From assembly GCF_001078055.1 (NCBI RefSeq), contig NZ_CP010777.1, forward strand, positions 3,067,001 through 3,131,000: DNA of 64,000 nucleotides, in the 5' to 3' direction. Below, one piece after another: positions 59,044 to 64,000 of the stretch (positions within the stretch are counted from its first letter, which is position 1; each line of letters starts with the position of its first letter). The translations under genes were made by a program, and so were the position numbers. This stretch comes from Rufibacter radiotolerans. Its GTDB lineage: Bacteria; Bacteroidota; Bacteroidia; Cytophagales; Hymenobacteraceae. The notes beneath the pieces are model-generated. The model made no database searches. It was not told the DNA's origin and saw nothing but the letters and a program-made list of their open reading frames with translations.

Positions 59044-60444
59044 ATGCCGGCTCTCTTCCTTTACTTGCTACAGGTGAACGCGGGGCTGGTGCTCTTTTAC
59101 CTGGCTTACAAACTGGTCTTGCGCCAAACCACTTTCCATGCCTGGAACCGGCTTTTCTTGGTGGCTGGCATTCTGCTCTCGGCGGCGCTGCCCTTGGTGG
59201 ACGTGAGCCCGCTACTGGCGCAGAATGAGAAAGTGTACCAGACTTTCTCTGCCATAACTTTTGAATGGGCCTCCCCGGCCATGGCCCCCACGTCAACCGC
59301 TTCCGCCTTTGACTTTTGGCTAATCCCGGTGGGCATCTTTTGGCTAGGCGTAGTCGTCATGGCGATCCGTTTAATGGTGCAAGGGATTTCGTTGTATAGT
59401 ATCCATCGGCGGTCACGCCCGACCAGTTACCAGGGCGTTGCTTTCAGAGAAATGGAAGCAGATCTGCCGCCTTTCTCCTTTGGGAGAACCATTTACTTTA
59501 ACCCCACCAACCACCCGGAGCAGGCCTGGCGCGGCATTCTGCAGCATGAATTCACCCACGTGCAGCAGGCCCATACGCTGGACATTCTGCTAGCCGAGCT
59601 CACTACTGCCTTCCTGTGGTTCAACCCGGTGGTGTGGCTTTGGCGCACGGCCCTCAAACAGAACCTGGAGTTCCTCACCGACCAGCAGACCCTGCAGGCC
59701 GGCATTGACCGAAAGCAGTACCAGTTCTCGCTTTTACAAACCACTACTACGTTTCCGCTTACCCTCGCTTCCGCTTTTAGTTATCCATCCCTTAAACAAA
59801 GAATCATGATGATGAACCAACACCCCTCGGCCAAGGTACAGCGCATGCGTTTCCTGGCCACCCTGCCTCTGCTGGTGATCTTTTTGCTGGGCTTCCAGGG
59901 CATTGCCAAGTCCCACTCCCAATGGAAAGGCTTGTTGCAGGAAACTACCCGTGACGGGCAGAAAGACTATGAGGCTTTTCTCAAACGCAACCCCAATGTA
60001 AAAGGCCTGCGTTGGAGTGACGGCACCATTTTCGTAGAACTGAAATCTAATCAAACCGAAATCTACCCCAACACTCCCACCGGCGTGGCCCAGTTAGAGA
60101 AGAAATACGGTACCTTGCCTACCCCTCCTTCGCCACCGCCGCCCCCAGCCGAGCCACCTGCTGCTCCGGCCGCCGCATTAGCTCCGCCTCCCCCACCACC
60201 GCCCATGAACGTGCCCTTGACCAAGGAATTCATAAAGCGCAACCCCACGGTGAAAGGCATCAGCGCCGCCAGTGACGGCCTGCATGTGATCCTCAAATCT
60301 GGCGAGGTGGAAACCTTTGACAACACCGCTGCCGGCAGGGCCGCCTTTGAGAAGAAGTTTGGCACCCTGCCTCCGCCCCCGCCACCGGTCATGAAATCTA
60401 AAAAAGACCTGCCACCCCCGCCACCTCCGGTAAGAAAGAACTAA
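59044..60444 (+). CDS. M56-family (BlaR1-like) membrane peptidase with duplicated C-terminal module
   Basis: This 466-residue protein has four membrane helices in the first 280 residues and the gluzincin motif ILQHEFTHVQQAHTLDILL (HExxH form) near residue 172, with FNPVVWLWRTALKQNLEFLTD further on. The C-terminal, probably periplasmic part contains two copies of one module: FLKRNPNVKGLRWSDGTIFV...QLEKKYGTLP and FIKRNPTVKGISAASDGLHV...AFEKKFGTLP, each followed by a proline-rich linker. A third proline run ends the protein. The ATG at 59044 is one base after the BlaI stop; a start at 59020 inside that gene is less likely. It lacks a penicillin-binding sensor domain. Confidence 0.9.
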   Translation: MPALFLYLLQVNAGLVLFYLAYKLVLRQTTFHAWNRLFLVAGILLSAALPLVDVSPLLAQNEKVYQTFSAITFEWASPAMAPTSTASAFDFWLIPVGIFWLGVVVMAIRLMVQGISLYSIHRRSRPTSYQGVAFREMEADLPPFSFGRTIYFNPTNHPEQAWRGILQHEFTHVQQAHTLDILLAELTTAFLWFNPVVWLWRTALKQNLEFLTDQQTLQAGIDRKQYQFSLLQTTTTFPLTLASAFSYPSLKQRIMMMNQHPSAKVQRMRFLATLPLLVIFLLGFQGIAKSHSQWKGLLQETTRDGQKDYEAFLKRNPNVKGLRWSDGTIFVELKSNQTEIYPNTPTGVAQLEKKYGTLPTPPSPPPPPAEPPAAPAAALAPPPPPPPMNVPLTKEFIKRNPTVKGISAASDGLHVILKSGEVETFDNTAAGRAAFEKKFGTLPPPPPPVMKSKKDLPPPPPPVRKN

Positions 60445-60484
60445 CCACTGGGTTTCTGCTGTAATGCGTTCATCTGGTAAAGTC

Positions 60485-60520
60485 GTTTTGGGCCCGTTTT
60501 CCTGAAAACTGGCCCAAAAC
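60485..60520. repeat. GTTTT/AAAAC palindrome, copy 28
   Basis: All four boxes intact, loop CCTG; 40 bp after the M56 stop. Confidence 0.95.
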
Positions 60521-60599
60521 GGAAACAGGAAAGCCTTCCCTTTGGGGAAGGCTTTCCTTTGCCCCCTTTCCCGCCACTCGCTTTTCAGGTAAATCCTTC

Positions 60600-60607
60600 T
60601 AGCTTTG
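60600..60607 (+). promoter_or_regulatory. -7 box TAGCTTTG of the ABC transporter operon
   Basis: Perfect TAnnTTTG, 28 bp before the TTG start at 60636. Confidence 0.6.
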
Positions 60608-60635
60608 CAGAAGACCTACACCAACCTCCAAAAAT

Positions 60636-61538
60636 TTGGCAGACATTTTAGAAATTCAGGGGCTGAGCAAGCGCTACGGTAGCGTGCAGGCCCTGGACCA
60701 ACTGAGCATAAACGTGCCCGAAGGCAGCATCTTTGGCTTGCTGGGGCCCAACGGAAGCGGCAAAACCACCACCCTGGGCATTGTGCTGGACGTGATCAAC
60801 GCCAGCGCCGGCAGCTTTCAGTGGTTCGGGCAGCCTATGTCCAAAACCACCAAACGCCGCATTGGGGCGCTGCTGGAGACGCCCAACTTCTACCCCTACC
60901 TCACCGGCGAGCAGAACCTGCGCATTGCCTCCGATGTAAAGCGCGTGGACCACAGCCAAGTGCAACGATCCCTGGAAATGGTGGGCCTGGCCAACCGCAA
61001 GCATGACAAATTCAAAGGTTACTCCCTGGGCATGAAGCAGCGCCTGGCCATCGGGTCGGCGCTGCTGGGCAACCCCGAGGTATTGGTGCTGGACGAGCCC
61101 ACCAACGGCCTTGACCCGGAAGGCATTGCCGAAGTACGGGCCCTTATTCTAGACGTGGCCGCCCAAGGCAAAACCATTGTGCTGGCGAGTCACCTGCTGG
61201 ACGAGGTAGAGAAAGTCTGCACCCATATGGCCGTTCTGCGCACCGGCAAACTAAAGGCCCAGGGACCGGTCTCCTCCATCATGGCTACCAATGATTTAGT
61301 ATTCATTAGCGGCGGTGCCCCGCTGGAACAGTTGCTGCAGGTAGCGCGCACGTTACCGCTGGTGGCGCAGGCGCAGCAAGTGCAGCAACAAGTGCAGCTC
61401 ACGCTGCGCGAAGGCGTGGACAGCACCGCCCTTAACCGCGCCTTCTTTGACCAGGGCATTGCCTTGGGCCAACTGGTGGTGCGCAAGAAAAGCCTGGAAA
61501 GCCAGTTCCTGGAAATCATTAAAGCCGACAACGCATGA
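60636..61538 (+). CDS. ABC transporter ATP-binding subunit (ABC-2 type)
   Basis: This 300-residue ATPase starts with TTG at 60636 (ADILEIQGLSKRYGSVQALD), since no ATG precedes the conserved N-terminus. Motifs: Walker A LGPNGSGKTTTLG, signature YSLGMKQRLAIGSALL, Walker B VLVLDEPTNGLDPEG and the switch His in VLASHLLDEVE. A C-terminal extension (about 220-300) is typical of ABC-2 exporters. It overlaps the permease gene by 4 bp, and the two form a complete exporter of unknown substrate. Confidence 0.93.
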   Translation: MADILEIQGLSKRYGSVQALDQLSINVPEGSIFGLLGPNGSGKTTTLGIVLDVINASAGSFQWFGQPMSKTTKRRIGALLETPNFYPYLTGEQNLRIASDVKRVDHSQVQRSLEMVGLANRKHDKFKGYSLGMKQRLAIGSALLGNPEVLVLDEPTNGLDPEGIAEVRALILDVAAQGKTIVLASHLLDEVEKVCTHMAVLRTGKLKAQGPVSSIMATNDLVFISGGAPLEQLLQVARTLPLVAQAQQVQQQVQLTLREGVDSTALNRAFFDQGIALGQLVVRKKSLESQFLEIIKADNA

Positions 61539-62308
61539 CCTCCCTCCTTCGCATAGAACTCCGCAAGATCTTACCTTACTCCACCTTCTGGGTCATTCTG
61601 CTGCTACAGTGCGCGCTGCTGTTCATCTTCTTCTACGCCCGCGGCAACGTCATGATCAATGGGCAGATGGCCGGCGCCGAGCTCTACCAGTTCCCTAAGA
61701 TCTGGTCGCACCTGGCCTACGTCTCCAGTTACCTGAACCTGATCCCGGGTATCTTGATCATTATCTTAGTCGCCGATGAATACGCGTACCGCACGTTCCG
61801 GCAGCAGGTGATTGACGGCTTTTCGCGCGCCGACCTGGTACAGAGTAAATACTCCGTGATCCTGCTGCTGGCTGCTTTCTTTGCGGTGTATGTGTTGGCA
61901 CTGGGTTTGGGCTTCGGGTTAACCTACGGCACCGCGGGAGCATCTGATAGCATCTTCACAGACATACAGTTTATCTTCTATTACCTGGTGCAATTGGTGG
62001 GCTACATGAGCCTGGCCATGTTCATCGCGTTTCTGGTAAAGAAGACCGGCCTGGCCATTCTGTTTTTCATGGCTTACACGCTGCTGATAGAACGGCTTTT
62101 ACAATGGCAGACCCCCGACCAGTTGGACAAGTATTTTCCTATGAAGGTGCTTTCTAACCTTACCCCCAACCCCCACCAGGAATTGGAGCAGATGGTGCTG
62201 GGCGCCACCGAGGTGTTGCCCCCCTTACACGCCCTGGTGCCGGCGATGCTGTATATCACCCTCTTCTGCCTTTTCTCTTACCTACTTTTAAAGGCCAGAG
62301 ACCTGTAA
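61535..62308 (+). CDS. ABC-2 type transporter permease
   Basis: This 257-residue protein has six hydrophobic segments and the ABC-2 layout: first helix STFWVILLLQCALLFIFFYA, then AYVSSYLNLIPGILIIILVA followed by DEYAYRTFRQQVIDGFSR, a motif common in ABC-2 permeases of multidrug, bacteriocin-immunity and lipid export systems. The start ATG overlaps the ATPase stop (ATGA). The stop is 4 bp from a GTTTT palindrome and is followed by a terminator. Confidence 0.9.
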   Translation: MTSLLRIELRKILPYSTFWVILLLQCALLFIFFYARGNVMINGQMAGAELYQFPKIWSHLAYVSSYLNLIPGILIIILVADEYAYRTFRQQVIDGFSRADLVQSKYSVILLLAAFFAVYVLALGLGFGLTYGTAGASDSIFTDIQFIFYYLVQLVGYMSLAMFIAFLVKKTGLAILFFMAYTLLIERLLQWQTPDQLDKYFPMKVLSNLTPNPHQELEQMVLGATEVLPPLHALVPAMLYITLFCLFSYLLLKARDL

Positions 62309-62312
62309 ACCT

Positions 62313-62348
62313 GTTTTAGGCCCGATTGCACCAAAACAGGCCCAAAAC
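62313..62348. repeat. GTTTT/AAAAC palindrome, copy 29
   Basis: 36-bp core with the second box changed to GATTG; starts 4 bp after the permease stop. Confidence 0.85.
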
Positions 62349-62350
62349 GC

Positions 62351-62398
62351 AAAAAGGGATGCCCCGCTGAACCAGTATCAGCGGAGCATCCCTTTTTT
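62351..62398. terminator. hairpin terminator between permease and convergent gene
   Basis: GGGATGCCCCGCTGA pairs with TCAGCGGAGCATCCC (one mismatch), A5 before and T6 after, so bidirectional. Confidence 0.9.
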
Positions 62399-62424
62399 AT
62401 CACTTCGGCCAGGGCCGATGTCTT

Positions 62425-63117
62425 TTACATATCCAGCTTGGTGGTTTTCACCTCAGGCTGGGAAATAGTACCCAAGTAGCTCACGATCTTGGCCAGGTCT
62501 GGCAGGTGGGTGTACTTGAGCTTGTTTTGTTTGATGTACGTTTTCATGGCGCCGCCTTTCTTGCCGTAGATGGTTTCCAGGTCTTTCTTGACGTTGCGCA
62601 ATTCCTTTACCTTGCCGCTGGGCAGCAGGATAAAATAAATGTCTGTGCGCTGGTCTACATACACGGGCCCGCCCATGGGGTAATTGCCATAGGGGTAATA
62701 ACCGCCGCGGTACATAGGGTCACGGCTGATGTCACGGCGGGTCATGGTTTCACGCCGCAGGAGGCCGTAGTTGCCAATCACGATCTGCTCAAAAAAAGCC
62801 GGGGCCAGAAAATCACTGTAGTCGTTGCCCAGGTTCCAGCGTTGGGTCACAAATACCCGGCGGTAGCGCCCGTCATTGTCAATCGCTTCAAACCCCCGCA
62901 CCGCCACGGGCGCATAGGCTACCACAGAACCGTCTGGTTTCACAATTTTCACCAGGTCTTCTGAACGGTGATAGGTGATCTTTCCGGTTACGGAATCACC
63001 TGAGGCCAAAAACACGCGGCCCCGGGGCCACTCATCTACCAGGCCGGTAACTTGCGCCATGGCACCGGCTGCCCAGAACACCAATACCACCAAAAGCCCA
63101 CTTACTTTCCTTGCCAT
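62425..63117 (-). CDS. secreted protein of unknown function
   Basis: This 230-residue protein has a signal peptide (VSGLLVVLVFWAAGAMAQ). The mature part starts with GRVFLASGDSVTGKITYHRS and VKIVKPDGSVVAYAPVAVRG, resembling the start of several Bacteroidota outer-surface proteins of unknown role, and has a Gly/Tyr/Pro-rich turn (YRGGYYPYGNYPMGGPVYVD) in the middle. The C-terminal IYFILLPSGKVKELRNVKKD is followed by a basic region. The ATG at 63117 is chosen for the signal peptide; the frame extends to 63159. No family can be named. Confidence 0.72.
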   Translation of the reverse strand: MARKVSGLLVVLVFWAAGAMAQVTGLVDEWPRGRVFLASGDSVTGKITYHRSEDLVKIVKPDGSVVAYAPVAVRGFEAIDNDGRYRRVFVTQRWNLGNDYSDFLAPAFFEQIVIGNYGLLRRETMTRRDISRDPMYRGGYYPYGNYPMGGPVYVDQRTDIYFILLPSGKVKELRNVKKDLETIYGKKGGAMKTYIKQNKLKYTHLPDLAKIVSYLGTISQPEVKTTKLDM

Positions 63118-63350
63118 CGTCTTCGTTTCTTTATACCCACTTAAAAGATTCCAATGCACTTCTAAGAAAAATATACCTTAAAAAATTAAAGAAGGTTTCC
63201 TGATTCTTGTCACTTTCCAGGGGTAAATGCAGAGAAAATTGTGCCACAAACCACAAATTAAAGCAGGAGTTACAAAAAACTTTTAAAATTGAAAAGAGGC
63301 TTGCAGAATACCAATATCTGAAAATTTCTAAACCGTTTCCTTCCCGGCCC

Positions 63351-63396
63351 TAAAAAGCGAAAGGCGGAAGATGTGTCTTCCGCCTTTCGCTTTTTA
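63351..63396. terminator. hairpin terminator downstream of ribBA
   Basis: AAAAAGCGAAAGGCGGAAGA pairs with its exact complement around TGTG; bidirectional, reaching the end of the ribBA gene. Confidence 0.9.
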
Positions 63397-64000
63397 TTTC
63401 TTCATGATGGAATGCCCCAGCTTGTCTCGCTTGGTGGTTAAGTACCTTTGGTTGTGGGCGTTGGCTTCAATCTCTATGGGCAACTGCTCTACAATCTGCA
63501 GACCGTAGCCAATGAGGCCGGTGCGTTTGCGGGGGTTGTTGGACAGGAGTCGCATTTTAGTGACCCCTAAATCCCTCAGAATCTGGGCGCCCACGCCGTA
63601 ATCGCGCTCATCGGTCCCGAAGCCTAGTTGCAGGTTGGCCTCTACGGTGTCCAGGCCCTGCTCCTGCAGCTTGTAGGCTTTTAGCTTGTTCAGAAGGCCA
63701 ATGCCGCGGCCTTCCTGGTTCATATACACAATCACACCTTTGCCGGCTTTCTCAATGATCTCCATGGCGCGGTGCAACTGCGGACCGCAGTCACAGCGGC
63801 AAGACCCGAAGATGTCTCCGGTTACGCAGGAGGAGTGCACGCGCACCAATACCGGTTCATCTGGTTCCCAGGTGCCTTTCACCAAGGCCAGGTGCTTGGC
63901 GTTGTTGCTGCGTTGGGTATAGGCGTACAGGTCAAAGTTGCCCCAGTCGGTAGGCAGTTCCACGGCTATCTCACGGTCAATGAGGCTTTCCTTCTGCAGG
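63394..64000 (-). CDS. ribBA: GTP cyclohydrolase II domain, probably of bifunctional RibBA; 5' part outside window
   Basis: The frame stays open to the window end, so the gene begins beyond it. Visible: [20 protein letters not shown], the linker into the GTP cyclohydrolase II domain; [20 protein letters not shown] with the three zinc Cys; [20 protein letters not shown] and [20 protein letters not shown]. The REIAVELPT linker is characteristic of fused RibBA (dihydroxybutanone phosphate synthase plus GTP cyclohydrolase II), the usual form in Bacteroidota. It opens the riboflavin pathway. A GTG at 63963 is internal. Confidence 0.9.
   Translation of the reverse strand, partial: LQKESLIDREIAVELPTDWGNFDLYAYTQRSNNAKHLALVKGTWEPDEPVLVRVHSSCVTGDIFGSCRCDCGPQLHRAMEIIEKAGKGVIVYMNQEGRGIGLLNKLKAYKLQEQGLDTVEANLQLGFGTDERDYGVGAQILRDLGVTKMRLLSNNPRKRTGLIGYGLQIVEQLPIEIEANAHNQRYLTTKRDKLGHSIMKK

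Noticed and set aside
3104..62348. GTTTT palindromes as a CRISPR-like array
   Set aside because: Copies are kilobases apart and sit at gene ends, with no spacers and no cas genes.
1..64000. tRNA, rRNA, riboswitch or replication origin
   Set aside because: I looked for cloverleaf-like stems, rRNA motifs and DnaA-box clusters and found none that I could support.

Overview
The window looks like chromosomal DNA of a Bacteroidota bacterium, order Cytophagales, and most likely the Hymenobacteraceae (a Rufibacter-like organism; the genus is a guess). Evidence: promoters with the Bacteroidota -7 box TAnnTTTG a short distance upstream of many starts, almost no Shine-Dalgarno sequences, a T9SS-type C-terminal sorting domain, a Rho factor with a long disordered insertion, FdtA/DegT-type sugar genes, and moderately GC-rich coding DNA. 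No rRNA, tRNA, CRISPR array, prophage or intact insertion sequence was seen.

Layout. 1-5.8 kb: a partial dimethylformamidase-like gene, then a minus-strand cell-surface sugar operon (ketoisomerase, acyltransferase-like protein, DegT transaminase, Wzx-type flippase, GT2). 5.9-8.8 kb: DMT transporter, YigZ, CorA. 8.9-16.7 kb: YceI, a large membrane-anchored unknown, dtd-mazG, comB, gcvT, a TetR regulator. 16.8-19.5 kb: CHASE3 histidine kinase with an Rcp1-like response regulator, and rnhB. 19.7-23.8 kb: an acetate uptake and activation module (DUF485, actP, acs). 24-28 kb: small acetyltransferase, LysM protein, two lipoproteins, a methyltransferase-UbiA pair. 28.4-31.9 kb: rho and serS, divergent. 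32-40.8 kb: glutaredoxin-like protein, GT9, a broken NTR/TIMP-like gene, M28 peptidase, SelO, an AT-rich LRR gene, DUF1028. 41-50 kb: a giant BNR/Asp-box protein, a RAYT transposase relic with its REP palindromes, an ABC-F ATPase, an S8 protease. 50.6-64 kb: secreted pectinesterase, surE, lipoprotein, DoxX, M14 peptidase, a BlaI/M56 regulatory pair, a two-gene ABC transporter, an unknown secreted protein and the 3' part of ribBA.

The most striking signal is outside the genes. A 36-bp palindrome with fixed architecture (GTTTT, 6 nt, GTTTT, 4 nt, AAAAC, 6 nt, AAAAC) occurs about 29 times (23 clear, 6 degenerate), roughly once every 2.2 kb. In 26 of 29 cases it lies within about 115 bp downstream of a stop codon, or overlaps the stop. 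Several copies carry extra flanking arms that are palindromic but differ from copy to copy. I do not recognise this as a described element. It behaves like a mobile or regenerating transcript 3'-end module, but one copy sits between two divergent promoters. At least five other palindromic or dispersed intergenic repeat families are also present, concentrated in two repeat islands (31.9-32.7 kb and 55.8-56.7 kb). Two genes (the RAYT transposase and the NTR/TIMP-like protein) are each interrupted by a single in-frame TAG.
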